33,137 nt of DNA, taken from assembly GCA_022925895.1 (NCBI GenBank), contig JAKSYS010000686.1:1-33137 (forward strand), read 5' to 3'. Position 1 is the first letter of the stretch, and the number at the start of each line of letters is the position of its first letter. The position numbers and the translations under genes were made by a program. A model generated the notes under the pieces. That model saw only the letters and a list, made by a program, of their open reading frames with translations. It searched no databases and was not told the origin of the DNA. Shown here piece by piece: positions 19,429-30,422 of the stretch. This stretch comes from Fragilaria crotonensis (lineage: Eukaryota > Bacillariophyta > Fragilariophyceae > Fragilariales > Fragilariaceae).

Positions 19429-22400
19429 TCACACCTCGTCCTCCTCGTTTCTTGTCTTTGCTTCTTTGAGTGCACTGTTGACGAAGCCACGATCGAAGTC
19501 CAATGCACACCTGTGAGACTTGAACAATTTCATCAGGCGTTGGATTCGGAGTACAGAAGTCCTTGATCTTCTGTTATACTTGTGGCGATGAAGTTGTGGG
19601 TACGACCTTGCTGCCTCATTCTCTGCTGACTCTCAAAAGATGATGGTAAGTACAAATATATGCGCGTGCTCTCGAAGCAAACTTTCCCATCCTTTCTTTG
19701 GTCAACTCCTTGATTGAACACGTTGAATCTCTCACAGTTGTTTGAAATTCTCGTCCCCTCTTTTGAGATACAGGAACCCGTCGGTAGAAAGCCTTTGCGT
19801 GACCCCAGCAAAATTCAATGCCTTCCCCTGCTAATTCGGCATGGAACTTTGGTGAAGTACCGTGATGCCCAGCTGAGATCAAGGTACTGAAGTGCCGTTT
19901 CCTCATCCTTGAAATCAGCACACTCTGCGATGAGATGGCGTAGGGAATACCGTAAGTCAATCTTCCCTGAAATTGTGTCTTTCTTTCCGTCGACAGTGTA
20001 TTTATCTAACTCACTTGGATCAATCAGTCCTCTTTCCCACAGAACTTGTAGCATGCCTTTAGATTTTCCTTCCCATCCAGATAGGATTTTGTCGACTTCT
20101 TTGTGAGTTTCGATTGAATTGTTTCTTGCCAATTCCTGAAGTTCGGCTTTAGTGTACCCGTTTTTGTTGGAGCGTCACACCCTTTTCGTTGAGCTCTTCA
20201 AGAAGGGTCTTCTTTGTTTTTTCAATTGGCTTGCTTCTTTTCCCATTATTCGATCATGACGTTGTAAGTCACGTTGCTCTGGTGTCAAATACCATGGGCC
20301 ACAGTCGTCAGTATTGAATACCATTGACTGTGTGTCTCCGATGCCCAGGGTTGGTGAGTGTGTGCCAGATAACCCTCTTGTGACATTATGACTGTGTCTC
20401 TCATCTGCTGTTTTGATCCTCCAAAGTTCTTTTGCATGTTGATCGCACTGGTGCACCATCACGTTTGCGAGCGTGTCCCTGAGAATGATCGAACAAAAAT
20501 ACAAAATCGAAGCTTGGATATAGTTCGTAGGCAATCAACCACATCCTCAAGCTGAAGACTCATGTGTATGAATTCCAATAACCCTGATTATTGATTCCGA
20601 TGAACAAGTATTTTACGAAGGGGATTCCAACAAAATCGGCTTCCTCGTTGTTCCCAAGATTTCCATCGCAGCTGTTGTATCGAGGTAATTTCCACCGCCG
20701 AGAGCTGCTGTTTGCCTTGCCATATTCACTCTTTGTAACTCATCCTCTGTCATCTGCCTGCCAAAGCCGAATTCGCGTGACACGAACGCAGAAAGCATAT
20801 ACCCATCGCCCTCCGACTTGGGCAGAAGTGGCACTTGTCCTTTGGCCCAACCCATTGTTTGGAGGACAGTAGATACTGCGCGAAGACAGACTCATCTTGA
20901 CCAATAATCATCAAGGGCCTGACTGATGATGACACTCGTATCTTGTTTTGCTTCAACATCTCGCGCTGCCTCTTCTCCCCTTTTGATTCTTGATATGCAA
21001 TTCTTCCAATAGTCAACGTGAAACTCAACGAGTCTCATCAGATATAATATCATAGTAATGATGTCCGAAATCTGTGTCTAAGGTCTTGATCGTAGCAGCT
21101 TCACTGAGTGGAAGCTGAATCCAACGCCGACAACGTGGCTCAAGCACGGTAAGGTAGTTCTTGCAGAATGCATTTCGATGTGCGACAACATCTTCACGTT
21201 CATGGCCATCGACGTAGGCTCTTCCTTCTCGTATCATACTTGAATCCGAGTAATCGCATCCAGCGCCATGCTGTTGTGAAGCTCATGTTTTTAAGTCTAT
21301 GTGCGCGAAGGAATGCGCAATATCATCCTCATCTTGATCGACATCGACAGGATTGCTAGTAGGATTAATGGCTGTAGTACTTGTACTCAATGTTGACGTT
21401 TCTGCAGTATCTTCGTCTACTACCGATTCACGTTTCCACAACGCAGCCAGCCTTGGGATTACAGACGAATGAACGAATTGATAGACTGCTTCAATTGAAA
21501 GATGTGACAAGTTCTCGACGCCAAATGCAACAATCTGCTCCTTTGCGCATGGAAACACTTCGAGAACTCGAGGAAGAGGTCGTTTCCACACTGAACAGAC
21601 AAGTTTGGGTTTGGGAAGCATTCAAAATTACGGAACACAATGTTCCAATTTGCGATGGTTTTATAGAAGGTTGCTTGCGTCATACCAACAGTGTTCAATA
21701 CCTTACAAGATTCAGTGCAACAGTCTTGCCACGTCCATTCATTCATTTTTGCAAGAGCCAATCGGTACGCATAACAAAGAAACGTCGCCCTTTGCCTGAC
21801 AGCGCATATCTCAGCTTTGGTACACACGTTGTCGATATCTCTACCTTGCACAACATTCCTCCAATTATTTTCTTCCTCATGAACGCTTTGAAGCAGTACA
21901 ATCCTTCTCTGAAGTGCTTCCATTGGAGTTTCAGAATCGAAATCAGTATCATTCCCATCCTCGCAATTCGTTGTCCCATGTTTCTTTGGTGGTTTGAACA
22001 CTCGGTATGCCTCTGGGCTACATGGCCAGTAACGAGCTAGAAGCATCAGCAGCAATCATTACAGCGGCCGCACCAGTATCTCCTATCCTTGCTCGTTTGC
22101 TCGGTGATTGCTCAACAATGTCTCGATCCTTCCTCCCGTTGTAGCCTCCGTGTTGACAGGTGTAGTTATCATTGTGTCGAGAGCGGGTCTTGATCTTGTG
22201 CTTGGAATGACTAGCACATTTGCGGCTGCTTCCATTACTTTTCGTTCCATGCACTGTTAAGTGGACATGGGTACCGTATCTGCCTTGATTTCTCTGTGAA
22301 GTAGTAATAGAATGTGTTCTTGTATGTGACTCTGAACACTCCTGTTGTGTTTGATCCATCAAATCGGTGCATCAATTCTCCGAAAGAAGCCGACTTGGAC

Positions 22401-22585
22401 ATCCCTGTATTGAACCTTCTTACATCAATGACGCCAAGGGACGCATTGACATCAAATCTCCCTAAAGCTTCAGCCCAAGTTGATGCAGGAAGCCAGCAAT
22501 TTGACAATCTCGGACCATACGTGATGTCTGTTCGAAGTAGCATGACGGCATCAGTCAAAATAGCATATTTACCTTTGTCAACCAT
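19429..22585 (-). pseudogene. Decayed DDE-type transposase
   Basis: A long minus-strand coding relic broken by at least six frame changes and several stops. In order from 22585: an N-terminal open stretch (MVDKGKYAIL), a Cys/His segment (KCASHSKHK, CQHGGY near 22140-22230), a middle region with CAKEQIVAF and VHSSVIPRLAALW, the motif YVDGHERED (about 21194-21219), QDESVFAQY with a likely catalytic Asp (20880-20905), PLLPKSEGDGYMLSAFVSR, then a C-terminal CADFKDEETALQYL, HAELAGEGIEFCWGHAK (19796-19850, Glu as the likely last catalytic residue) and CALDFDRGFVNSAL, ending at a TGA at 19429. The set YVDGHER, QDE, HxELxxxGIExxWGxxK recalls a transposase family I associate with fungi and stramenopiles. 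I cannot name the superfamily. No terminal repeats were found. Confidence 0.75.
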
Positions 22586-23137
22586 TGTATCTATAGATTT
22601 ATCACCAACAGTAGGTTCACTGAGTTACATAGGAAGGTGACTGCAGGAGGTAAATCTATAGATTAGAATGGAAATGTTGCAAACGACGGCTTGAAAATCT
22701 CATTGTGGAAGCCTTGCTTCCAACACGACAAAGTCCCGCCCTCGTGACGTCATATTGGCAGTGAAATCGGTCTAGCGTAGAATTAATACTGGGACGTGCG
22801 CCCGGATTTTAGAACAGAAAACCAGCTGTACAACTGTACTTGTACTCTGTACTCGTACTCGTATCAGGTACGAACTCGGAGTACGCACAGTGCATAGTGC
22901 ATAGTATCATACCTGGTACGAAATATGCATATGACATACATACTGTCACTGATATGATACATCTACGTGTATAAGGTATGATTGTTGGAGGTTCTGGACA
23001 GCCGGACGACGGTACGAGCGAATGCACAAACAAACAGACCAGTAACGATGCAACTATGACAGTAGTGGAAGCTACGTCGCCCTCGCGGGAACTCCCGCTT
23101 ACAACAGGACTTTCCAACTTGCGACCGCCGCGTCGGG
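22586..23137. repeat. Intergenic stretch with a GTAC cluster
   Basis: About 550 bp without a supportable gene. Two copies of the palindrome ATCTATAGAT lie about 60 bp apart (near 22590 and 22653). Eight GTAC tetranucleotides fall within 22828-22920. Nothing else was recognised. Confidence 0.6.
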
Positions 23138-24560
23138 TTAGTGAGTAGTACTGCTGATGTAGTCGTATGTAGTCGTGTAGTATGAAAGTAAAGGTTGGTG
23201 GAACGGCGCTTTTACTATGCTGCCGTACCCGCAAACCTCGGGGGTGCCACCTAGTTCCGTTCTTAACTTGTGGGAGGCACCTCCTCGGCCACTGGGGCCT
23301 GTGGAGCAAGTATGGGTGGGACGCCGGCGTCGGCGGAGATGGGTGGGCAGTTGAGGCGGTAGTCGCCGCCACGCAGCATGATGGCGGCGACGCCTGCCAT
23401 CACCGGTTGGGCTTGGGACGTGCAGGTAGCGGTACTTCTCGTCCGAGCGCCAGCGGCCGATGAGCCGGATACGCTCGGAGTCGATGCCGCCGCAGAGCAT
23501 GGCCATGGCGCCGCCTGCGCGCCTCGAGCAGGCGGAGACGTCGCGCGGCGAAAAGTCCGTTAGGGACGAGGGGAAGAGCGCAACCGCAAATCGGAGCAGG
23601 GACGTGTAGTCGGTGGGGAGAACGACGAACCGCCAGCGGGCCGTCGCAGACGAGCGATATGCATTAAGAGGCGTGGTGGGGGTGACGCCCACGAGCCGCA
23701 GGTGGAGGAGGCGACGGGTGAGGGCGGCGACCGGGCAGAGGGTGGTGAGGTGGCCGCTGCGGCCGTGGCCCAAGGTCTCGCCCCGAACGCCATTCTTCTG
23801 GGTCGTGAATGTGACAATGACAAAAGTGGCGGCCACGAGGTCGTCAGAGGGACAGAGGAGGGGGTTCAAGCGGCGATGGCCGATCCACACGCCGGTGTCC
23901 TGAACGCGAAAGAGGTCATCGGCGTCGGTCTGCGGTGTGCCGCTGTATTCCCCGGGGCGCAAGAGGAAGTAGAACGCCAACAGAAGATAATCGCCAGCCG
24001 CGTGGGTCGGAGAATCGTTGGGGGTGGTGGCAGCCAGGCGATGCGCATGATGCAGGACAAGGAGGGGAAGGGGTTTCACACGCAAAGAAGGGGGGTCGGA
24101 CTTCTTCCAAGAATGGAAGAGCGCGTGCAAGCGGAAGTCAACGTCGCCGATCGTGTTCAGGCGAGGGTCCACGGCCCCCACCCGGGTAAACGCCTGGTGC
24201 GCCACGTGGCGTACGGCGTCCTCCACGGTGCGAGACCGGACGGGCCGATCGCTGGGCGCGATGCGCCCGGTGCGATACTGGTGAGCGAAGAGAAGGAGGT
24301 TGGGGACGTGGTCTCCAGGGATGTCGCGGAGGTCGGTGCGGATGCCGCTGTCGATGCAGAAACGTTCCCAGATACGCCAGGTGGCGGAGGCGAACGCAGC
24401 GATGCGGAAGATTGGTTGGAATGGGCGCCGTCGTGATAGCGCGCCAATCACTGCGAAGTACATCGCGGGATCGAGGTCTGCAATTGCCACGAGGCGCCCT
24501 GTGGGTAGGTCAAAGAGTGGTGAGAAGTGAATCATCGTTTGAGATGCCACAGGCGACTGG
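23138..24560 (-). pseudogene. Tyrosine recombinase of a DIRS-like retroelement, decayed
   Basis: An open minus-strand frame with a phage-integrase-like core: FLLRPGEY (23945-23959) gives the first catalytic Arg; CSRRAGGAMAML (about 23496-23530) is the R-x2-GGA region typical of DIRS-type recombinases; RLIGRWRSDEKYRYLHV (about 23418-23468) carries the presumed nucleophile Tyr. After YLHV the frame changes: the family-like continuation (QAQPVMAGVAAIMLRGGDYRL) is in a different frame, so an indel near 23415 has replaced the C-terminus. The frame also has no clean connection to the RNase H upstream. Such recombinases integrate a circular cDNA in place of a DDE integrase. Present state: non-functional fragment. 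Confidence 0.8.
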
Positions 24561-24564
24561 CAAA

Positions 24565-24980
24565 TCATCCTATCACATTCACGCTTCCGGGATGTGATCG
24601 TGTTGTGGAACGTAACGCTGGTGGCGTTGGTGTAAAGCCCCCAGATGCAAGGTAGGCACGGGCTGTGCTGGCCGTGGCGGATCCTTTGGATGCCCATGCG
24701 AGCGAGGCGCGGTTGTCGCCACCGAGCCAGATCGGCCGTTCGGCCACCTCGGGGGTGCCCTGGACCAGGATCTGTTTGTGGGCCAGAGTGCCCGCAAGTT
24801 CGAGATCGGAGATGGAAATGGTGCCGGCGCGATGGGCACTAGTCACTAGCGCGTGCTGAATGGTGTCGGGAAAGGGGGCGCGCCGCCGCGAAGAGGGGAA
24901 TGCGTCAAGTAACGTGTACAAGCGAGCGAGCCGATGTGGTGGGAGAGTCAACGTACCCGCCACAGCCCAGAATAGTCTTG
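24565..24980 (-). pseudogene. RNase H domain fragment of the DIRS-like element
   Basis: Reads LTLPPHRLARLYTLLDAFPSSRRR, then ISDLELAGTLAHKQILVQ, AERPIWLGGDNRASLAWASKGS. The E in LELAG and the D in GGDN are the visible acidic residues of a retroelement RNase H. The expected continuation ALHQRHQRYVPQHDHIP lies in another frame, so an indel sits near 24640. It is also out of frame with the reverse transcriptase on its upstream side. Confidence 0.75.
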
Positions 24981-25640
24981 GTAGTGGACCAACAGGCGTC
25001 GCCTTGGCGGAGTTTCTTAATGGAGATGGGATCGTTTCGACTGAGCGGGTCGTCACGCAAGAGGGGCCGCAACACGCGGTCGATGGAATGCAGGGCTGCA
25101 CGCAGCACTCGTTGCCGGTGGCGCTTCGTCTGTGCCACCAAAATAAAGTCGTCAACATAGACGTCTCCATAAGCGTATGGAGGTGCACGTGGAGTTGTCG
25201 AGCCCGGGCGGGCCAGGCAGGTCTGCTCCTCGATTGCCATCGGGGTGTCAGGCCATCGGGGTGTCGGCGTGGCTGGCGGTGTGGACGCGAGGGATTTGAG
25301 GCGATTTGGTGGTTTATAGTCGCCGCGCCGGAGGGTATCGTTCAGGAGGTCGCATGCGGTCTCGGTTACCGCAGTAAAGTAAGGGGGGCTTTCAACGCAC
25401 CCCATTGGTAGGGCGAGCAGGAGAGCCACTAACGGATCCTCTCCGGCGGTGGAGGACCATGCCGAGACAGGGATATCGTGTGGCTGAAGGCGGATCGATA
25501 AAAACCGTCAGCGATATCGATTTTTGCGAGCCAGGCGGGTCCGTAGCGCGGGTCGGCATGGACCACCTTGGTAAGCACCCGCTGTAAGGCTTTGCCGAAT
25601 TGCATGGCCTCCGGTGGTGCAAGGCAAGGCGTCTCGTCAT
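24950..25640 (-). pseudogene. Reverse transcriptase of the DIRS-like element, frameshifted
   Basis: RT signatures on the minus strand: motif A region AKIDIADGF (about 25501-25527), LPMGCVESPPYF (about 25386-25421), and the active-site YVDDF (about 25147-25161). Motif A and the rest are in different frames: a one-base loss after GGTTTTTATCG, around 25493-25500, breaks the protein between Tyr-Arg and RLQPHDIPV. The downstream end also shifts frame before RNase H (around 24960). The element copied itself through RNA, but this copy is dead. Confidence 0.82.
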
Positions 25641-26204
25641 TGACACCTGAGTAGGTGTAGTCTACGATTAGCCGGTGTCTGTGGTTGCGTTGAGATACGA
25701 CGCCCAGTGGTGAGAGTCACCATTGCCAGCTGTACGGCTATCCGTAACGAGGCACCGTCCAAAAACCTGCTAAAAACTCAAAGCATTCGGCAGACGAACT
25801 CCCAACTAGTCTTTCGCGACCAGTGCGATCCGCGTGACGCAGCTCGACGCGGAATCGTTCATACTCCCATGGGCCTGTGGCGAAGAGGCACTTTACGGCC
25901 CCCTCGTCGACGTAAGTGCTCCAGCATCGAGCCGCCTTGTGGCAACGAACCGACGTCGGCAGCCTATATCGGCTGGCACATTCCGCAACAAACGAGTCCC
26001 ACAGGCAAGATGTTCTAATTTAGACGCAGCTTGCGTCGCATACTTACGTAATGGTGTGTCTTCGGCACAGGCGAAACCAGCTGTCTGATCCATCCGTGCC
26101 TTTTTCTGCCATCTCGATGTGTCGTCGTCCACGCCAAACCAAGGAGGTGCATGCCAAAGCCAGGGGGCAGGAGCTGACACAGCCTCTGCCTCCTGGCGTT
26201 CCCA
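25641..26204. other. Spacer between gag and RT of the DIRS-like element
   Basis: About 560 bp expected to hold the end of gag and the N-terminus of RT. Fragments resembling retroelement coding sequence can be read in all frames, but no continuous frame exists. I could not find the split direct repeats or inverted termini that DIRS-like elements carry. Confidence 0.4.
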
Positions 26205-28153
26205 TCAGGTGCTGGCCGCTGTCGCACCCGGGGCAGACGTAGTCGTGAGGTGAGTGCGGACGTGGGCCAAGAGTCGTGTGCGTTCGGCAGTAGTGGCGAA
26301 CAGGCGGTGCGTGACTGCACGCCCGCAGTTCGAATAACAACCGCCCCGACCCCACCAAGACACGCAGAACTCATGTCCGGCGTTGTTGGTAGGTGGCGGA
26401 TGCGCGCGGCGCAGGAGCTCCCTCATCTGCGGACGCAGTTGTAACGCGTCAAACTCTGCGTCCCGGGCGAGGTTGACGACGTATGTACTCGACATGCCGC
26501 TAGTCGCGGCTGTACCGCCCCTTGCGCCACGGCTTCCAGTGGTGGAGGTTAGTCCCGACGTGCTCGTAGCCGTTGAGGCACGCGTGGTCCTGGTGGCAAT
26601 AGAGACCGCGCCCGCCGGTGCGAGCGTAGTCGGAATCGGCTCTATAGTATCTGATGTTGGCAAGGGTAGCCATTCCGAGGACATGTGGAACGAACCCCGC
26701 TGGAGACACCGATGCAATGCCTGGAGGTGAGGTAACTCGGGTGCAGTGGTGCTATTGCCGACCTGCAAGGCCTGCATGTACTTGTAGACGTTGATTCGGA
26801 CATGACGGACTATATGCGCAGGGTACACCTCGTACCAGGGCGTCCCTCTCAACGCTTGGTGTTGCCCAAGGTAGAGTGGAAGGCGCTCGTTGAATGTGTT
26901 TGCCAGCATCCACATACACGTTACAAAAGGATTCGAGGCTCCCGGACCTTGGAAAGACATGTGCCAAGACTGCGAACCGCTGCAGTGTATAGCTGACTTG
27001 GTTTAGATCGCGCGGCAGCTTGATCTCTCCTTTTCTTGTATGCCTCGGATGTCCGCCAGGGACGCATTGGCCACTCCTTGATCCAGTTGATTCGCAACCG
27101 TGGCGTTATCCATGGCGCGCTTTTCCGCCACGGGCCAAGTGGCCCCAGAGAGGTGCCAGCTCTTCTACTGTTGAGACGCGGCAGTAGCGCTGCAACAGGG
27201 GGTAGGTCTCGCGATATGCGTCTTGCACACCTTTAGGTTCCCGGGCACCGTGGTTCCCCACTCCTACATTCTCGGCCAACTGCTGCACCGCGGCTAGCAT
27301 CGGTTCCATTCCGGGCTGGGCCGCCATTGTAGTCCCCAGCCCTTGCTGCCCTGGGAGATCATGCAACACTTTAGCTGCAACGTGGTCGCTGATCGCGGTT
27401 GGGAGGAGGAGCAAGGGGAATGTCTGCGCTACCGCCGGGAGCGCTGCGAGATCCCCTCCTCCTCCACGGGCTGTGCAGCTACACGCAGCCAGGCCAGCAC
27501 ATCCGAGCACGCATCAAGAGTGTCGTCTGAAGCAAACGTCCCGTACAACTCCTGAAATGCAGTGTCCGGGGACACCCCATCTCGATGCACCAGTGCCGCC
27601 GCATACTTGGTGGGGATAATTTGTGTGATGCGTGGGCGAACTAGCTCCGCGTCTGCCGCATAGGGGCCAAGATATGTTCCTGGCGGTGCCGCTGCTAGTT
27701 GGTCGGGCATCCCTGCAACGGTAAGTACTCGAATGCCTGCACCTCCGATGAGGGCGAAGTGGGAGTTGTCGACTTCCACCTCTGGTATCTGGGCTGCTCG
27801 TACATCTCCGAGGAGTGCCATGCTGAGGTCCACCGGTCCTCCCCCGAGTCCGCCGCCGGGAAAATCAAAGTAGCGCATCATTCTGTGAAGCACACTACCT
27901 CAACAGTAGTACCCTTCGAGCGTGCGAGGCATAAGAAGGTCATCGAACGGCAATCACTGACCGCAAACGTCTGCTCTCGGAGATGGGAGGGCGTCGGCCT
28001 CTCGCCGCCTCCCGCCATTTTGGTAAACCGGTAGCTAGCCACCAATCTCTCGGGATCCGGCTCGCCAACTTGGTGGCTGGCTGAGACGTAGAGCTCACGA
28101 CAACTACCTGGACGCCCCCCCCCCTCGATTTCGATGGGTGGTTGCTGTGCCAT
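26205..28153 (-). pseudogene. Gag-like region of the DIRS-like element, frameshifted
   Basis: Minus-strand open pieces in three frames: 28153-27878 (MAQQPPIEIEGGG start), 27893-27429 (GGGPVDLSMALL...), 27510-27106, and 26960-26205. The last piece ends with a Cys/His cluster, FCVSWWGRGGCYSNCGR followed by His (near 26300-26350), in the position of the zinc knuckle found at the end of DIRS-like Gag proteins in stramenopiles. Length and order (gag, RT, RNase H, recombinase) fit one element of about 5 kb. The frame changes 1-2-0-2 indicate decay. The N-terminal pieces have no clear domain and are assigned by position. Confidence 0.6.
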
Positions 28154-28679
28154 GATTGACGAAGTGGTTGTGCCAGTAGAGTCTTGTGCCAGCAACAGGT
28201 AAACTAAGCTAGAGGTTTGCTTCTAGTCTCACCTGGGCCCGCTGCTCTGCTCAGAGCCGCGTTGCCCTCGTAGACTGATCGGGTTGCTGAACCCAAAGAA
28301 TGACTCTATCGTTTGGTGCTTTCAAAGCGTCGCTGGGAAATTGGTGCTGACGTGTGTCGGCGTATACGTAAGCCCGTCTTGCAATTGCTCCGTCTGCAAT
28401 TCCTGTCACCAGTGGGCAGATGTAGTCAGAGGTACATCGAACGCTAGTTCAACTGCACGTAAGGCTGAGAAGGAAAGAAGTAGAACTAATTCGTTTTGAG
28501 ATATCATTCTCTCGAAACAATCCAGCAACTAGAACAAGTTTGATTGACTTCTGTTTCTCAGTGCTAATATCTCCGCTAGAATCACCACAAGAAGATGTGC
28601 TCGGTTAAGGACCCTGTGCGGTGGTAGAATCAGGTTTTACAACATTGTTTCGAGAGAAAGTGTCAAATTCCGAGGACAT
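28154..28679. other. Junction between two divergent retroelements; probable Copia 5' LTR/leader
   Basis: About 525 bp between the gag start of the minus-strand element and the first plus-strand Copia ORF. It should hold the Copia 5' LTR, but the matching 3' LTR is outside the window, so the ends cannot be set. A TGGTAG word at 28622-28627 resembles the start of an initiator-Met tRNA primer binding site, though the bases after it do not match further. A perfect 15-bp inverted repeat is annotated separately. Confidence 0.4.
28507..28658. repeat. Perfect 15-bp inverted repeat in the retroelement leader
   Basis: TTCTCTCGAAACAAT at 28507-28521 is the exact reverse complement of 28644-28658, with 122 nt between the arms. 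In the Copia transcript this would form a stable stem shortly before the first ORF. Confidence 0.85.
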
Positions 28680-29094
28680 ATGGAAAACGAGAGGGATACA
28701 GAATTAACGAGTGCTTTGAAGACACTCAAGCTACACGAAGCTGAACTCACGGCACAGCTAAAGGAGGCTCTCGAGAGTAAGGACAAGCAAAAGAGACAAG
28801 AAGTTGGGTAACACTCACGAAGCAAGCATACCCACAAGACGTGAGTGGAAACGTGACGAACAAAGTTTCTGCCAAGGAGACAGGATCTGGATCAAGAACA
28901 AACTACACAAGCCGGCCACTTGGATCAACAAGTTTGAGTGGAACAAGAAAGAAGGGAAAACGGCTACCGTGACGGAAGATATAGTTAGAGGACCAGGAGA
29001 GCAGGTTCACTTCCTTACAGATAGCGGAGTCCGTACGTGGCGGGCCCCCAACAACGTGTGCCTCATGACACCGACCGAACAAAACGATGAGTAG
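28680..29094 (+). pseudogene. Small leader ORF of the Copia-type element
   Basis: Starts MENERDTELTSALKTLKLHE, a charged coiled-coil-like helix, and stops at 28811. In a second frame (28804 onward) it continues with FCQGDRIWIKNKLHKPATW, TATVTED, VHFLTDSGVRTWRAPNN. From memory, diatom retroelements carry a protein with this order (coiled coil, GDR-x-NK-x-RKPATW, TDNG-x-TWRAPNN), so one frame has been split by an indel near 28805. Function unknown. Confidence 0.5.
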
Positions 29095-29647
29095 CTCCGT
29101 TGCCAACACCGCCATCAGTGCCGCTACGGACACAAGCAGGACCGGTACCAGCACCACCCCAGCGACTCCACGAACCGGACAAGGAGCAGGGAGAGGAGGA
29201 CGGAACCGAACCGGCGCCTCGTCCGGACGAGGCCAGCAGGGAAGGACATCCCACCGACCGACACGTACCAATTTCAAGGGTGACACCGAAGGCATGAATG
29301 CCAACGTGTTCGAATGCTTTGAAGAGCAAACCGACCGCAGGCAGTTCACGAAAACACTAGAGGCACCCGAAGCGTACGTCAAAAAGAGTTTAAAGTTTGC
29401 CGAGGACATGACCGCTCTCTTCGCTGACGAAATGGAGGAACCACGGCTTGAGTTGCCCACGGAACTTGATCCGGGGGTCTCCACCGTTGAAAAGGCCATA
29501 TGGGATGAGGAATTGCGCGAGTTCGTAAAGAGAAAGGGAGCTTTCAAAGGGAACCTCGCGACCATACAAGCCGTCGTACTTGGTCAATGTAGCGAATCCA
29601 TGAAGAAAAAGCTCCGGTCACTGGAAGCCTTCAAACTGGAGACATAA
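29087..29647 (+). CDS. Copia-type gag, N-terminal part
   Basis: 186 residues from ATG. After an Arg/Gly/Thr-rich start (~1-65), the sequence NFKGDTEGMNANVFECFEE begins the capsid-like region. It runs through RRQFTKTLEAPEAYVKKSLKF and ends ...VVLGQCSESMKKKLRSLEAFK, all typical of diatom Copia Gag. The stop at 29647 comes where Gag should continue. Family-like sequence resumes downstream in other frames, so this is the front part of a broken gag-pol. It overlaps the leader ORF by 8 nt. Confidence 0.7.
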   Translation: MSSSVANTAISAATDTSRTGTSTTPATPRTGQGAGRGGRNRTGASSGRGQQGRTSHRPTRTNFKGDTEGMNANVFECFEEQTDRRQFTKTLEAPEAYVKKSLKFAEDMTALFADEMEEPRLELPTELDPGVSTVEKAIWDEELREFVKRKGAFKGNLATIQAVVLGQCSESMKKKLRSLEAFKLET

Positions 29648-30422
29648 AGGAACAACTGCTGCAAACAGATCCGGTCAATCACCCTCCAATTTGACGAAAA
29701 GAAGAACGGCTTCATCTCCATCATGAACGCCCAACGCAGTTTTCTAAACTGCAAGCAGCACCCAGGGCAGTCCCCGCGCCTCACCTTACGACCTCCGTGC
29801 GTGGGCAGTCACGATCACCCAACAAGGCGGCAGCATCGCTGCCAACCACAGGCTCATCCCCGCCAAAGATTAAGACGGCAGGGACCTCTCCGAAGAAGAT
29901 CGACAGAACAGGGCTTACCACAAGACGTTTGCCATTGCTCTCGTGACCGGCGCGGACCCCTCCAAGTATGGCACTCTTTTCGCTCACCTCTCGAACCAGT
30001 ACGCAATGGGGCGGGACGAGTACCCATGCGATGAAACAGCAGCCTACAATCTGCTCGTGAATTATCGAACCCCCGAGAACGCTGCGAGGCCACGTGCATC
30101 CAACAACCATAACAGCCCCTCGACAGCACCCGCGACACAAGGACCACCAGCTGGCAGGGGCATCACTTGTGCGCAGCACGGCGCCGTGGCCGGGAACAAC
30201 GGTCTCACACACGACGGCATCGAGTGCTACCATTGCCACAGCATAGGGCACTACGCATCGAACTGCCCCACGGCCGGCGACACGACTACGATGTCCGGGA
30301 CGACCTTCACCCAGTATGCCTACATGCTGGCGCAAGCACAGAACGCCTCTGGCATCGACCCCAGTGGATCCTTCTCGACTCGCAATCCACCATTTCGGTT
30401 TTCAACAATGCTTCCATGTTGA
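29648..30422 (+). pseudogene. Copia gag C-terminus, zinc knuckle and protease start
   Basis: Coding relic in shifting frames. The clearest part, 29943-30422, reads YGTLFAHLSNQYAMGRDEYP, then a CCHC zinc knuckle CYHCHSIGHYASNC (about 30225-30266) that binds the genomic RNA in Copia Gag. Just after, in another frame (about 30367-30390), ILLDSQSTISVFNN marks the aspartic protease active-site region, with Asp-Ser where Asp-Thr/Ser-Gly is standard. Frame changes separate gag, knuckle and protease. Confidence 0.7.

Noticed and set aside
23702-24436. 244-codon plus-strand open frame across the recombinase region
   Set aside because: Antisense shadow in GC-rich sequence, with composition of Gly/Arg/Glu/Val from reversed codons.
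28622-28634. TGGTAG word as a tRNA primer binding site
   Set aside because: Only six bases match the usual initiator-Met complement and the LTR end is not defined, so it is not called as a separate feature.
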